Source: Glebionis coronaria | Taxonomy: Eukaryota > Streptophyta > Magnoliopsida > Asterales > Asteraceae | Direction: 5' to 3' | NCBI GenBank assembly: GCA_025667525.1 | Contig: CM046876.1 | Coordinates: 533,560,038 to 533,624,037, forward strand | Length of the DNA stretch: 64,000 nt | Shown here: one piece after another, positions 1 to 11,382 of the stretch | Numbering within the stretch: position 1 is the first letter of the stretch | Layout of the letters: each line of letters starts with the position of its first letter | Program-made: the position numbers and the translations under genes | The notes under the pieces: model-generated | What the model was told of the DNA's origin: nothing | The model's database searches: none | Seen by the model: the letters and a program-made list of their open reading frames with translations, nothing else

Positions 1-51
1 TTGCCAGAGCTTATATAGGTCACGTGCTGTAACAACCGTGCATGAATAACT

Positions 52-100
52 GGAGGGGTGACCTCGTCATGCTGTAGAGGGGTGACCTCTAAATAACTGT
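52..100 (-). repeat. 24-bp LTR tandem repeat, two copies
   Basis: Two copies of the unit containing GAGGTCACCCCTCT, seen here in reverse complement. The same 24-bp unit occurs four times at 14124-14219 and five times at 21883-22002, so copy number differs among LTRs of this family. Confidence 0.75.
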
Positions 101-997
101 GGTGGGTGGAGGGATCAGCTCCAATGTGAAGGATGTAGAGCACACACCACATTCACCTGCTAAACTGTAAACTGTAGCCTAGGATGCATCCATACGCCCC
201 ACTAATAATACTGATAAATGGCCAAGCTGAGCTGAGTGGGACGATGCATGACATCACTCTCCTGCATGTGAGTCACGACACCGGTGCCTCTAGTGTCGTG
301 GTTACGGTACCTCCGTAACTAGTACATAAACTGGTCGTGCTTGTATATAATGCTCAGGCAATTTATTTAGTTATTAACATGATTACTGATAAACTTAAAC
401 ATATACTGAGGAAAACATTTGGCTGCAGACGGGGAATCCTAATCATGCATAGAAAGTAAGTCCTTACTGAAAGGACGGAAAATCCGTACGATTAATCGAA
501 TAACGAAAGAGACAACAAATAGTTGAGAGATAGGAATATCCGTACCTTGGCCAAATTCCGACTCTAATCAACATCCAAATTCATATTCTTGTCAAAAGAT
601 CTACATGAAGTTATAATTACTAACCATTTAATTTACAATTAAGCTTTATATTAATTTAATTAAACCTCTTTAAGTATGATAAAGTTTCTCATTCGTATAA
701 ATTCTCAACACTTCAAAATTTGCCATAATGACATTAAATGATTATCATATTATTATCTTACTTGCATTTTGTCACATTATGCATGCATAAAATAAATATT
801 TTGATGTCTAGCTACTACATAATTTCCCTCATGAATGGGTTTATAAATCAATTGTTCTTGACCAGTTCCATTCTTATATATTTTTACTACCAAAACACTT
901 GACGTCAAATTCATGCATTTTAGATTGACTATAGCAATTGTTATTGATCATCTCTCATTTAGTCTTACTTGTTTAATATACCAGTAGTATGATATTA

Positions 998-999
<2 letters not shown>

Positions 1000-1035
<36 letters not shown>
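1000..1035. repeat. (AT)n microsatellite
   Basis: Uninterrupted alternating AT for 36 bp inside the minus-strand LTR; no counterpart is seen at this point in the other two LTRs. Confidence 0.95.
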
Positions 1036-1037
<2 letters not shown>

Positions 1038-1196
1038 ATTAAGTGATACCTCCAAGCGTAGGAGCTCATCGAAGTCGAGTATACACACTGATCTAAAGAC
1101 GAATACTTAATAGTCAATCTGCCGGAAGCTTATCAAAATGCAGGAACATGAACCTTCGATGAACGAGATAAAAACCACTTAACCGAACACAAACTG

Positions 1197-1460
1197 GTGG
1201 TATGTAGCATGATTGATGCGGAACACCCGAAGATGAAGCATCGCTCACGAACCAAAGGTCAAACCGAACGCGGACCGTCTTCACAAACATTCATAACCCC
1301 TGCAGACCCAGAACTCGAACGAGATTCTGTCGAGGTCATCGACTATAAAAGAACGCAACCTAAACGAATAATCGTATTCGATCCGCATGATATTTCACCA
1401 TTACTAGAGCACGACGGAGACACATCGAAACCACACGACCTCGAACATGACTTAAACTAA
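1197..1460 (+). other. Open frame of unknown significance inside the LTR
   Basis: An open frame of 87 codons with a hydrophilic, charged product rich in Asp, Glu, Arg and Pro. I recognise no domain. The surrounding 1036-1640 segment is less AT-rich than the rest of the LTR and has no clear match in the LTRs at 12116 and 19872, so it may be foreign sequence inserted in or captured by this LTR. No convincing promoter, splice sites or codon signal was seen; it could be a chance frame. Confidence 0.15.
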
Positions 1461-2246
1461 AACTCAGGTTACAGCCCCGACGAGCAACAAAAGAAACTAT
1501 AACTGCGAGGTGATCACGAAAAAGAAATACATTCGAATATGAACACATGTTAAGAAGCATGTCGAGTTGTCTCCCTCTCATTCTTAATGCACTTATGTTG
1601 GATAGCAGGGTTAGACATGTTGACTTCAAATCCAAGATTATAGGAGGGTTTTTTTTTTTAATCTTGATGTAGGCTTGTGTTGTAACTGTGACGAGTTGTG
1701 GATGTGCGTTGCGTTACAGAAGTGTCTAAAAGAGCAGGGATAAACAAGCAAACACACTCCGCTTCAACAATAAAAAAATCAAAACCCATCTCCCTTGGTT
1801 CTTTTTCTACCGGCGGCTTCACAAAACACCAACCCTAATAGTTTTTTTTTTGGTACTGCGTTTATGACAAGGGGATGGTTTACCCTGTATTTTTTTTTTG
1901 TGACTGAACCGGGCTCAAAAGCCCAAATCCTTTCTCTTGTTATTTTATAAAAAGTTGTGGCCCAATATAAATTACATATGTCTTGGTTTTATTTTTCGAC
2001 ACTAACAATAGTTATGTATACTTGTTTTTATTTCTCGTGTTTTAGTTTCTGAATCGAGATAATTATTTTCCGTTTAATAATACATACGTAATGTATTCTG
2101 AAACTTAACAACTATTTTCTGAATAACTATTTATTTGCAATATTTAAATAAAACTGAGACTGCGTAATTACTGTTATTGTTTAATTATTGTTAAAGCTAA
2201 GACTACGCGTATTTAATATTCGAGGATTTTAAATACGGGTTTTACA

Positions 2247-2285
2247 ATTCTTACCCTCTAAAAAATAATTCGTCCTCTAATTAGG
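2247..2285 (-). other. Polypurine tract and stub of gypsy-II internal sequence
   Basis: On the minus strand this reads AATTAGAGGACGAATT, then a T-rich run, then AGAGGGTAAGAAT immediately before the LTR. The layout matches that before the 3' LTR at 19771-19871. Beyond about 2285 the similarity stops, so the element is truncated there or joined to the Athila-like sequence. Confidence 0.7.
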
Positions 2286-3849
2286 GATGCGATAATGCTG
2301 TGGTTTTACAGTCTTAGAATGATCATGAAGATGCATTTTTGGACTTATTTCGATAGTTTATTTAGGCTGAAAGCAAAGTAGGACGATTTGATCAATAGTT
2401 AGCTAAAGGACAAAATCTCTTAAAACTCCTTCTCGGGATATCAAAAAGTTCATATCTTGGCATAACTCGGTTCACGATTTGAGACCTTTCTCGGGCCGAT
2501 ATTTGGCATGTACTTCATACTTCATATCTTGAGAGACGTGCTTGAGATAATGGTCTTCTCATCGTTAATAGAGTTTCTTCACTTGGAGACTTTTGAGGGG
2601 TTCTCCAACTTTGTTGACCACGACTTCATGATTATTCTTCAATCTCTAATTGGGATTTTGAGATACAACGATCCGCCTCCTTTTCGGACTTGGATCTATT
2701 TATCCTCATACCTTGTTAGGGTCTTTTCGGATAGACTTCTCCATGATCTTTATGGGAGTTGATTGCTTTTCGTCGTGAGTCTTGATCCTTCGTATTGACT
2801 TTGGGAATAATGCTTTTCACATCACCTTGGATCTTTAGCAATAAGATTGAATCCTCATGCCTTGTTAGGGCCTTTTCGGACTCGCCAATCTTCGCGCCCC
2901 GCTTCATAAGTTATGCCTTGGCTATGAACTCTTATCATTACCGAGCAACTTTTAAACGATCTTGGGCTAGAAGCTAAGTAACTTTTCAAATTGTACGACC
3001 TTACTTATTGCAGATAAATTATTAGCAAGTGATGGGAGAATAGGCAAATAATTACACCAAGTGAGCTTGTGCAAGAATACCGACTTATAATTGACTCTAT
3101 CATTTCTCGTTCTCCAAAATTTAAAATCTCAAGTAATGAGACTCGTGGATACTTAGCCTAATAAACCAATTAAGGTCTATATGGTTAAGGATACTAGCTA
3201 GAATAAACTTGGATAAGTCTATTCGGGTTGAGTCAAAATAATCGCAACGGGCCTAATATGTCAAAGACTTCTAAACTAGCTACACCACTTTATTAATATT
3301 TTTGACTTTATTGCGGGATATATACATATGAAAGCAACGATAAAAATTTAAAAATTACGACTAAATGGCCAAAGTTAATTAAAAATTTGAAAAATGTTGA
3401 AAAATAAGATTTTCCGGTTAAATGAAGGCATTTTCATGGAAAAATCCACTTAAAACTTCGATAGAAGTCCCCCCTACACTTAAGATAAACATTGTCCTCA
3501 ATGTTTAAGCATGTGGGAAAAGTCTCCCCTACACTTATGACATTGTGCACGTTGGTTAAATCAAGCTAAGGAAGAGACGACTAACGTGATCAATTTCAAA
3601 TGTTAGTATGAAGAAAATTGAATCACGATAGTTGAGAGATAGAACCGGATTTCGGATAACACGGGAGCACGGTTCTTCAAAGGTTCCAAAAGTGCACTTA
3701 TCCCTGTAATCACATCACCACACAAACAAAGAACCTATAGAGGTCCCCCTACACTTAGGAGGTTAAACGGAAAAGGATAGATACTCGGGCTGCCTCCCGA
3801 GGAGCGCTTGTTTTTGATAACCGAGTCACGAGCCTGACTCGACCCAAAA
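2286..3849 (-). other. Non-coding 3' region, probably of the Athila-like element
   Basis: No long frame and no envelope-like ORF was found. Two features stand out. First, a degenerate duplication: ATCCTCATACCTTGTTAGGG near 2702 recurs with two changes near 2850. Second, the sense-strand motif AAGTGTAGGGG occurs three times (near 3470-3482, 3526-3537 and 3745-3757), like polypurine tracts that Athila/Tat elements carry downstream of pol. I assign it to the element at 3850-11382 by position; the 3' LTR expected beyond it is absent. Confidence 0.45.
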
Positions 3850-6800
3850 TTAGTTCATGGGGAACGTGGTGAGGGATGGAATCATCTCCTGAGAGATGTC
3901 CTCACCAAAGTACAACTTCACTCGTTGGCCATTCACCTTAAAATTAGGTCCATTAGGTTGAGCGAGCTCGAGAGTACCATATGGAAAAATTTGGGCAATG
4001 GTGAATGGGCCGGACCAACGAGATTTCAGCTTGCCCGAAAATATTTTCAGCCGAGAGTTAAAGAGTAAAACTTTGTCTCCAACATGGAACTCTCGGTTTT
4101 TAATCTTAGAGTCGTGAATGAGCTTAGTTTTTTCCTTATAGATCAAAGAATTTTCATAAGCCTCATTACGGAGTTCATTCAGCTCATTGAGTTGGATCTT
4201 GCGTAGGTCACCGGCTTTGTTGATATCAAAATTGGCCCACTTCAAGGCCCAGTAAGCCTTGTGCTCCAACTCAATGGGGAGGTGGCATGCTTTCCCGTAC
4301 ACGAGATGATATGGTGTGCAACCAATCGGAGTCTTGTATGCAGTACGAAAAGCCTACAAAGCATCATCAAGTTTATCAGCCCATGAGGCACGATGCTCTC
4401 CCACGGTTCTTTCCAGAATTCGCTTTAATCCTCGGTTTGATATTTCAGCCTGGCCATTAGTTTGTGGGTGGTAGGCGGTGGAAAGACGATGATTTACACC
4501 ATACTTAGCCATGACTCTAGCAAATTGATCATTGCAAAAATGAGTCCCGCGATCACTAATAATGGCGCGAGGCACACCGAATATAGCGAATAGAGATTTC
4601 AAAAAGTTACAAACCACCCTTGCGTCATTAGTAGGTAAAGCTTTGACTTCAACCCACTTTGAAACGTAGTCAACGGCTACAAGGATGTATTTGTTTCCTT
4701 TAGAGGAAGGGAATGGCCCCATAAAGTCGATACCCCAAACATCAAAAATTTCACATTCTTGAATGAAATTCTGAGGTATCTCGTCTTTATGTGTGATCTT
4801 GCCTTGTTTTTGGCAAGCATCACAACGTTTAACCATATTGTGAGCGTCACGATATATGGTGGGCCAATAAAATCCCGAATCAAACACTTTTTTGGCGGTG
4901 TAGTTGGGACCAAAGTGACCACCGGTGGGTCCTTTGTGGCAAGCATCAAGGATTTCTAAAGCTGCCGGTCCATCAACACATCGGCGAATGATCAAATCAG
5001 CACATTGTTTGAATAGATACGGGTCATCCCAAAAGTAAGTCTTAATGTCGTTGAAGAACTTTTTCTTTTGTTGGGATGTTAACCCATCCGTGAGAATTCC
5101 ACCCGCCAAGTAGTTTGCAATGTCCGCAAACCACGGGGTTTCATCAGTAGTCGAGTTGATAGACATTAAGGTTTCCAGGGGAAAAGAATCATTGATTTCT
5201 TTGTTCGGATGATCCCCTTGGTAAGGATCCTCAAGTCTACTGAGATGATCCGCGGCTAGGTTTTCAGCTCCTTTTTTATCGCGAATTTCGATTTTAAATT
5301 CTTGGAGAAGCAAAACCCAGCGAAGAAGTCTTGGTTTGGAATCTTGCTTTGTCAACAAGTACTTCAACGCGGAATGATCGGTGTAAACGATTGTGGTGGA
5401 AAGGACAAGATAGGGGCGGAACTTTTCAAAGGCATAGACAACAGCTAAAAGCTCTTTTTCGGTTGTCGTGTAATGCAATTGAGCCCCCGTCATTGTCTTG
5501 CTAGCGTAATGGATCGGTTGGAAGTGTTTGTGCACTCTTTGGCCCAAAACCGCTCCAATAGCAAAATCACTAGCATCGCACATCAACTCAAAGGGAAGCT
5601 CCCAATTAGGGGTAACTAAGACGGGTGTCTTAGTTAGCTTATCCTTAAGCGAGTTGAAGGCTTCAAGACACTCTTTGGAAAAGATAAAAGGAGTATCTTT
5701 TTCCAAGAGGTGGGTCATCGGGCGAGCGATTTTAGAGAAATCCTGAATGAATCGACGATAGAAGCCCGCATGACCCAAAAAGCTTCTCACACCCTTCACG
5801 GTTGAAGGTGGAGGTAATTTGGCTATGACATCTACTTTAGCACGATCGACTTCAAGACCGGCGTTAGAGATTTTGTGTCCTAGCACAATGCCTTCTTTTA
5901 CCATAAAATGGCATTTTTCCCAATTCAGAACAAGGCGAGTGTCTTCGCACCGCTTAAGCATACGTTCTAAATTGGCAAGGCAAGAAGAGAAGGAATCCCC
6001 GAAAACCTAGAAGTCATCCATGAAGACTTCCATGGTTTGTTCAACCATGTCATGGAAGATAGCTAACATGCACCTTTGGAAAGTCCCGGGGGCATTGCAT
6101 AAGCCAAAAGGCATTCTTTTGTAAGCAAATGTGCCATAGGTACAAGTGAATGTTGTCTTCTCTTGATCTTGGGGATCGATGGGTATTTGGAAATAACCCG
6201 AGAACCATCAAGAAAGCAATAATATTCATTACCAGCTAAACGTTCAAGCATTTGGTCCATAAAAGGTAGAGGGAAATGATCCTTTCTCGTGGCATCATTG
6301 AGTTTGCGGTAGTCTATACAAACTCTCCACCCAGTAACGAGACGGGTAGAAATCAACTCGTTGTTTGCATTGGGTACAACGGTGATGCCGCCTTTCTTAG
6401 GCACACAATGGACTGGACTAACCCATGGTGAATCTGAAATAGGGTAAATCATACCCGCATCAAGAAGTTTGATAACCTCTGTTTTGATGACTTCATGTAT
6501 TTTTTGATTCACCCTTCGTTGGCTTTGAATTGTGGGCTTAAAGTCGTCCTCCATGAGAATTTTGTGTGTGCAGAAGTGAGGATCAATTCCACGAATGTCG
6601 GAGATTTTCCAAGCGATAGCTCTTTTATGCTTCTTCAACACGGCGATAAGTCGGGCTTTTTCGTCTTCCTTTAAGTCCTTTGCGATGATGACGGGCGATT
6701 TCTTCTTATCTTCAAGGAACACGTACTCGAGATGGGGCGGCAACTCCTTCAGTTCTAAATCCGGAGGATTTTCGATGGGAGGCGTTTTCAGAGTCGGAGC

Positions 6801-7367
6801 ATCGATAGCAATAACCGTGGGAGATGGTGGAGAAAGATTGTCTTCGTTGAGAAGGTTTTCAAAGAAATGCATGTCTTCATCCCCATCGGTGGGAGAATCA
6901 TCATTAGCTAAGTTCACATCTCCCATGGTGGCTTCAAGATCATTCCAAAACAAATCACTTTCTCCAAATAGAGACAGTGATGAATCAATAGAGGAAACGG
7001 TCTCAACATTGGGAAGAGATGTAGGAATACTTTTACAAGCATCTTTGAAGTGTTCTTCACAAGCCTCATCAAGAGCGTCAATACAATTAACACTCTCGTA
7101 TGAATAAGGTTGTTTAGACAACTTTCCCATGTTGAAGACGATTTTATCGTCACCCACTCTCATGATAAGCTCACCGGCTTCATCATCGATGAGAGTGCGA
7201 CCGGTCCTCAGGAATGGACAACCCACGATCAAGGGAACACGAGGGTCCATCTCGTAGTCGACGACGACGAAATCGGCAGGAAAAGTGAATTTGTCGACTC
7301 CTACAAAGACGTCTTCGGCTATCCCCACTGGATAAGCAACCGTACGGTTAGCTAATTCCAAAGTCAT
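3850..7367 (-). pseudogene. Broken pol of the Athila-like element (protease, RT, RNase H, integrase)
   Basis: The upstream frame (7367 down to about 6200) carries the end of the protease and the first RT blocks, including CIDYRKLND and the FLDG motif. Just after FLDG one base appears to be missing, which shifts the frame. The RT catalytic block then reads FMDDF followed by an in-frame TAG near 6009. The frame from 5961 to 4354 holds the end of RT, RNase H ([10 protein letters not shown]) and integrase, with an H-H-C-C zinc module ([11 protein letters not shown]...CDACQKQ) and the D-D-E core ([26 protein letters not shown]). A further TAG at 4354 replaces what is normally Trp (before AFRTAYKTP), and the integrase C-terminus continues in the same frame to 3850. 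The protein would be membrane-free and act in the virus-like particle and nucleus. It is clearly inactive. Confidence 0.88.
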
Positions 7368-7403
7368 TTTGGTGGGGACTAGCTCAGGGAGAGATAATTG
7401 CTT

Positions 7404-9548
7404 TCAAACGCTTAGAGGCATTAGATTAATACTGGCACCTAGATCGGCTAGGGCCATGCAATTCTCTACTCCCAGGAAATTGCAAGGGATTAAGAAACGA
7501 CCCGGATCACCAAGCTTGGTTGGCAATTTCCTTAAGAGCACTGCAGAGCAATTCTCATTAAGTTGGGTGTTGGCAATATCAAGAAGCTTTTCCTTGTCAC
7601 TCAGAAGATCTTTGAACATTTTTGCGTACTTAGGCATGTGAGCGAGAGCCTCAGCGAAGGAGATGTTGAAATTCAATTGTTTGAACATTTTAAGAAAGTT
7701 TGAAACCTGAATATCATCCTTGCTTTTGAGCTTCTCTTTCCTCAACCTAGATGGATAAGGTATATCGAAAGAAGAGGAAGGCTTTGGGAGAATAGGATCA
7801 CTCACATCCTTGGGTGGAGGAGGGGTAGAAGTAAGAGGTGGAGAAATTGGGGAAGTAGAAGGATGAGGAATAGGAGCAGGTGACTCGTTCTCCTTAGTCA
7901 CAACCACCGGTGGAGGTATAGGAAGCTCGGGTTCCTTGGTACCTTTGCCACTGCGAGTAGTGATTGCTTTCATCTCCCCTCTTGGATTCGCAACGGTGTT
8001 ACTCGAAAGAGTACCCGAAGAAGAGGGTTGATTACCTTGGAAGAAACTAGCCATCATGTTTTTTAAGTCATTCGTTTGACTATCCAACGTATTTCTCATA
8101 TCAGCTCTCAGATCGTCCCCTTGTTTGACCAGGTCTGCTTTCAGGTTGAGCACTTCCCGCTGAAGATTTCCCACGATCACATCGTTAGTCCTCATGTAGG
8201 TTTCCACTTCTTGGTGTAAGGCGGTGGGTTGGTTGGGAGGAGCATTGTATGCGGGTGGTTGATAAGCAGGTTGCTGGTAAACTTGGTTGTTTCTCTGAGG
8301 TGGTTGCTGTTGTTTGTGAGGAGGTATGTATGGTGTACGAGGTGGTTGTTGTTGTTGAGGAGGGCGATTGAGGTTTTGTTGTTGGTTTGGGTTGTTTGGA
8401 GGAAAACCAGGTGGTGAGAGATAGTTGTTAGAGCGGTAGCTAAGCAGGTTGCGGTCACCTTGAGGTCGAGCTTGATAAGCGGGTTGAGGATAGGTGCCAT
8501 AAGCTGTATTCACATTCTCAGAAGGGTAGTCTTGGGTGGCGGTACAAGTGGTGTAAGAGTGAGGACCCCCGCATATCTCGCATGGTTGGCTAACAGCATT
8601 GACTTGAGCGTCTTTAGCGTTTCTAGCGTTGATGCTGTTGGTGTTGTTGGCGGTTTGGGTAGCAAGCGATTCAAGAAGCGTAGTGATTTTGTCAAGTCGC
8701 TTATCGCTGTCACTAGTACTAGCACTAGCAACATTGGTCCGAACACTCTTGGTTTGCACACGAGACTTATTCTCAATGATATCCCAAGCAGCATTGGAAG
8801 TCTTAGCCAAAAGATTACCTCCCGAGGCACTGTTTAGTGAATCTTGGTCATTCATGTTTAAACCATTATAAAAAGTATTAATTTGATGCACTTTGGTAAA
8901 ACCATGTTGTGGGCATTTTCTCAAAAGGTCTTTGAAACGATCCCAAGATTCACTAAACGACTCATCGTACTTTTGTTCAAAATTAATAATTTCATTCCGC
9001 AAAGCGGTAGTACGAGAGGGTGGGAAAAAGTAATTGATAAACTTGGTCTCTAAATCCGTCCACGAAAGAATACTCTGTGGCGGTTCCTTAGCAAGCCAAT
9101 GTCGGGCTTGTCCCTCTAAAGAAAAGGGAAAAAGTTGTAACCGGATTACCACTTGTGGAACACCATTGAATTTGACCGTATTTGTGAGTTGTAGGAATCT
9201 CTTGATGTAGTCATGTGGATCATCAATGGTACGCCCCAAGAATGGTTGAGCAGAGACCATCTGGATAAAGCCGGATTTGAGCTCAAAATTGTTGGCTGCA
9301 ATCGCTGGTATGACAATTGGATCATTGTTGCCATCTACATGAGCTTGTAGAAGTTCAATCATCGTGCGATTATCCGGTAGAGGTTCATTGTTGTTGTTGT
9401 TGTTGTTATTATTATTGTTGTTGAAAGGTAGATTGTTATTGTTATTATTGTTGTTTTGAGGTGGGTTATTGTTGTTGTTTTGTACACCGGCCATGTTTAA
9501 GTCTTTGAGAGGCTCGGGCTCTTGATAAGACGTTGATCGTGTACGCAT
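7404..9548 (-). CDS. Gag (and start of protease) of the Athila-like element
   Basis: An intact frame of 714 codons. The N-terminus is very rich in Asn (runs at about residues 25-55, encoded by AAC/AAT repeats). The retrotransposon Gag core lies at about 95-235 (DDPHDYIKRFLQL, GQARHWLAKEPP, ETKFINYFFPP). A C-x2-C-x3-H-x4-C knuckle (CEICGGPHSYTTC) follows near residue 330, then a Gln/Pro-rich tract, a short coiled region near 455-500 and a Pro-rich linker. It ends in the aspartic-protease motif DLGASINLMPLSV. The TGA that ends it is in frame with the pol sequence that follows (KQLSLPELVPTKM), so it is probably a nonsense change of Trp, and gag and pol were originally one frame. Gag forms the particle shell and binds element RNA. 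Confidence 0.85.
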   Translation of the reverse strand: MRTRSTSYQEPEPLKDLNMAGVQNNNNNPPQNNNNNNNNLPFNNNNNNNNNNNNEPLPDNRTMIELLQAHVDGNNDPIVIPAIAANNFELKSGFIQMVSAQPFLGRTIDDPHDYIKRFLQLTNTVKFNGVPQVVIRLQLFPFSLEGQARHWLAKEPPQSILSWTDLETKFINYFFPPSRTTALRNEIINFEQKYDESFSESWDRFKDLLRKCPQHGFTKVHQINTFYNGLNMNDQDSLNSASGGNLLAKTSNAAWDIIENKSRVQTKSVRTNVASASTSDSDKRLDKITTLLESLATQTANNTNSINARNAKDAQVNAVSQPCEICGGPHSYTTCTATQDYPSENVNTAYGTYPQPAYQARPQGDRNLLSYRSNNYLSPPGFPPNNPNQQQNLNRPPQQQQPPRTPYIPPHKQQQPPQRNNQVYQQPAYQPPAYNAPPNQPTALHQEVETYMRTNDVIVGNLQREVLNLKADLVKQGDDLRADMRNTLDSQTNDLKNMMASFFQGNQPSSSGTLSSNTVANPRGEMKAITTRSGKGTKEPELPIPPPVVVTKENESPAPIPHPSTSPISPPLTSTPPPPKDVSDPILPKPSSSFDIPYPSRLRKEKLKSKDDIQVSNFLKMFKQLNFNISFAEALAHMPKYAKMFKDLLSDKEKLLDIANTQLNENCSAVLLRKLPTKLGDPGRFLIPCNFLGVENCMALADLGASINLMPLSV

Positions 9549-9744
9549 GCACCTGCAAAAGAACTAACAATGCAAAAACAAAGCAGAAATATTTTTGGTT
9601 TTTTATGTTTTTTATTTTTTTTTTTGGATTTTTGAAAATTTTATATTTTTTGTGTTTTTGAAAGTTTTTATGAAAAAGTAACGTTCACGGTGAACGGATC
9701 CCAAAATCCAAGTTCTCACAAAAAACTGTTGATCTTAACGAGAA
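9549..9744 (-). other. Untranslated leader between PBS and gag
   Basis: T- and A-rich spacer with no frame. It contains a short inverted pair, GTTCACGGTGAAC near 9683-9695, that could form a small hairpin in the element RNA. Confidence 0.5.
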
Positions 9745-9762
9745 GAGCCGGCAGCGGCGCCA
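9745..9762 (-). other. Primer-binding site, tRNA-Asp type
   Basis: The minus strand reads TGGCGCCGCTGCCGGCTC two bases after the LTR end (CA at 9766-9765). The first 15 bases match the 3' end of plant tRNA-Asp except for one base, as is usual in Athila/Tat elements. Confidence 0.85.
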
Positions 9763-10069
9763 TTTGATACAATGGATTTGTTTTGGGGTTCTATATTCTC
9801 TCGATATCCTCTCGAATTGATCTCGGTTCTAAGTGGAATGATTGTTTTTGGTTACTAAAAAAGGGGATTTGGTTTTCTAATCTACTAAAAGTTTAAATGC
9901 ACTAAAATATAAGCTTAAATCAAAAGCAATTAATTTAATAACAATTAATAAAACTAGAATTAAAATTAAAACTAAAATTAAAATTAAAATTAAAATATAA
10001 ATATAAAATGAAGAAACAGTAAGAAACAGTAAGTAACACTTAAAAAATGCTCAAAAGAAAATTAATTCG

Positions 10070-10512
10070 GAAGTTGACCTTGATTCGGAAGTTCACTCGG
10101 AACTTGGTTCGGAAGTTTTGATCCGGAAGTTTTGATCCGGAACTTTGTTCGGAACTTTACTCGGAAGAATTGATTCGGAACTTTGGTCGGAACTTCACTC
10201 GGAAGATTGATCCGGAACTTAATTCGGAACTTCACCCGGAACTTGGTTCGGAACTTCGTTCGGAACTTTACTCGGAAGATTGACTCGGAAGTTGATCCGG
10301 AAGTTGGTTCGGAAGTTCACTCGGAACTTTCGTCCGGAAGTTCACTCGGAACTTTCGTCCGGAAGTTCACTCGGAACTTGGTTCGGAACTTTTGAAGATA
10401 AAACTGATTCGGAACTTAAAGACTGATTCGGAACTTTTTAACATAAATTTATTCGGAACTTTTGAATAACACTTTCATTCGGAACTTTTTGTTCATCCGG
10501 AACTTTTTGTTC
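10070..10512 (-). repeat. Tandem TTCCGA-core repeats in the LTR
   Basis: About thirty copies of CGGAA(C/G)TT (plus strand), usually preceded by TT, CT or TC, at 13-20-bp spacing. On the sense strand of the element each is AA(C/G)TTCCG(A/G)(A/G). The block is in the transcribed part of the LTR, several hundred bases after the TATA box. Confidence 0.9.
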
Positions 10513-10936
10513 ATCCGGAACCTGGGAAACTAAAGAACAGAAGGATACCGAAGCACAGGGGAACTCGATTTTAAGCCAAAAATCAACAAGTTTTTAACCA
10601 AAAATTAATAAAACTAAACACAAATCATATACTAACCAATAACAACAAATCCCATCAATAAAAACATAAAACCCAACAACTTTTGAAGATCAAATCAACC
10701 AAATAAGAACTTTAACTTTTAACCAAATAGATGAAGATGAACAAGATGAAATGGAAAGATTGATATATTGAATGATTAAGGTTTTAACAATCACAAGACA
10801 AAGATTAAACTACAAGATTCTTGGAACAATAAAAATCAAAATCACCAAACACCCTAGTGGTGTTGGTGATGACTACGAACAGAAAGGGAGAAAAAGAAGG
10901 AATAGAAAAACTGAATGAAAAGTGTGAGGGGAACCC

Positions 10937-10944
10937 TTTATATA
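10937..10944 (-). promoter_or_regulatory. TATA box of the Athila-like LTR
   Basis: TATATAAA on the minus strand in a GC-richer context (CCACC before, GGGTTCCCC after); transcription should start about 30 bases lower, near 10905-10912. Confidence 0.7.
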
Positions 10945-11382
10945 GGTGGTCCCTTTGGTTGGTGAGTGGTCTTTCTCCCGTTCTTCTTGTCTTCTCGTCT
11001 TTTCAGAAAAGTTGACGTTTTCGATTCTGATTAGGGATTTGTCGTCGATTAAATTCAACTCGTCTTTTAATTTCTTCGTTTAATAGACTTGAGTTTCTTC
11101 GACTTATGTAAATCTTCCATCTTTGGTCCTTTCCTTCGATAAATCTTCGAATAGGCCCAGTGACTTCAAATCTTTTGCATCTCTTGGACAATAGACTTCA
11201 TCTTGAGTCTTTTTCTTCGGTAAAACCCGTGCAATCCCATGTTTTCTCCATTATCCATCCGGTTGGCTCTGAAAACACAATAAACACAAAAACCACGCAC
11301 AATTCCAAGCAAATGATATTAAATACGCGTTTTGGTCTCGTTTTAGCCAGAATTAAGTGGTAAAAGGATGGGTGTTTTCACA

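Larger units (their letters stand above)
1..2246 (-). mobile_element. LTR of a gypsy-II-family retrotransposon, cut by the window edge
   Basis: Read on the minus strand, this begins TGTAAAACCCGTATTT at 2246 and then follows, with divergence, the same order of blocks as the LTR at 12116-14779. Shared blocks include the AATATTAAATACGC motif, the ATTAGGGTT...GCCGCC block near 1800-1840, the TCCGTCCTTTCAGTAAGGA block near 420-490 and the GAGGTCACCCCTC repeats at 52-100. A polypurine stretch lies next to its start (2247-2259), so it is a 3' LTR whose body should lie at higher coordinates, but only a few dozen bases of that body remain. It is a diverged relative, not a recent copy: the 1036-1640 portion has no counterpart that I could align. 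The LTR end lies beyond position 1. Confidence 0.8.
3850..11382 (-). mobile_element. Athila/Tat-lineage Ty3/gypsy retrotransposon, minus strand, 3' LTR missing
   Basis: Read on the minus strand the order is 5' LTR (11382-9765), PBS (9762-9745), gag with the start of the protease (9548-7404), then protease, reverse transcriptase, RNase H and integrase (7367-3850). The tRNA-Asp-type PBS, the long Asn- and Pro-rich Gag, the DLGASINLMP protease motif and the [12 protein letters not shown] motif after RT place it in the Athila/Tat group. The 5' LTR starts inside a copia RT fragment. No matching 3' LTR is present in 1-3849, so the far end was lost or replaced by the gypsy-II LTR at 1-2246. Several nonsense changes and one frameshift make it non-functional. 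Confidence 0.88.
9765..11382 (-). mobile_element. 5' LTR of the Athila-like element
   Basis: Minus strand: starts TGTGAAAACACCC at 11382 and ends ...GTATCA at 9765, two bases before the PBS; about 1.6 kb, normal for this lineage. The start is set by the point where the copia-A reading frame (VLRYDR) stops matching. It holds a TATA box at 10937-10944 and a long tandem TTCCGA repeat block at about 10070-10512, which lies downstream of the expected start of transcription. No second copy exists in the window to confirm the ends. Confidence 0.75.

Noticed and set aside
2286..3849. Envelope-like ORF of an Athila element
   Set aside because: No frame longer than about 85 codons and no transmembrane pattern in the expected position.
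6595..7107. 170-codon plus-strand frame opposite the Athila-like pol
   Set aside because: Antisense shadow of the protease/linker region, Ser-rich because of the complementary codons.
10183..10395. 70-codon plus-strand frame with RNF/RNL repeats
   Set aside because: Translation of the CGGAACTT tandem repeat; no independent coding evidence.
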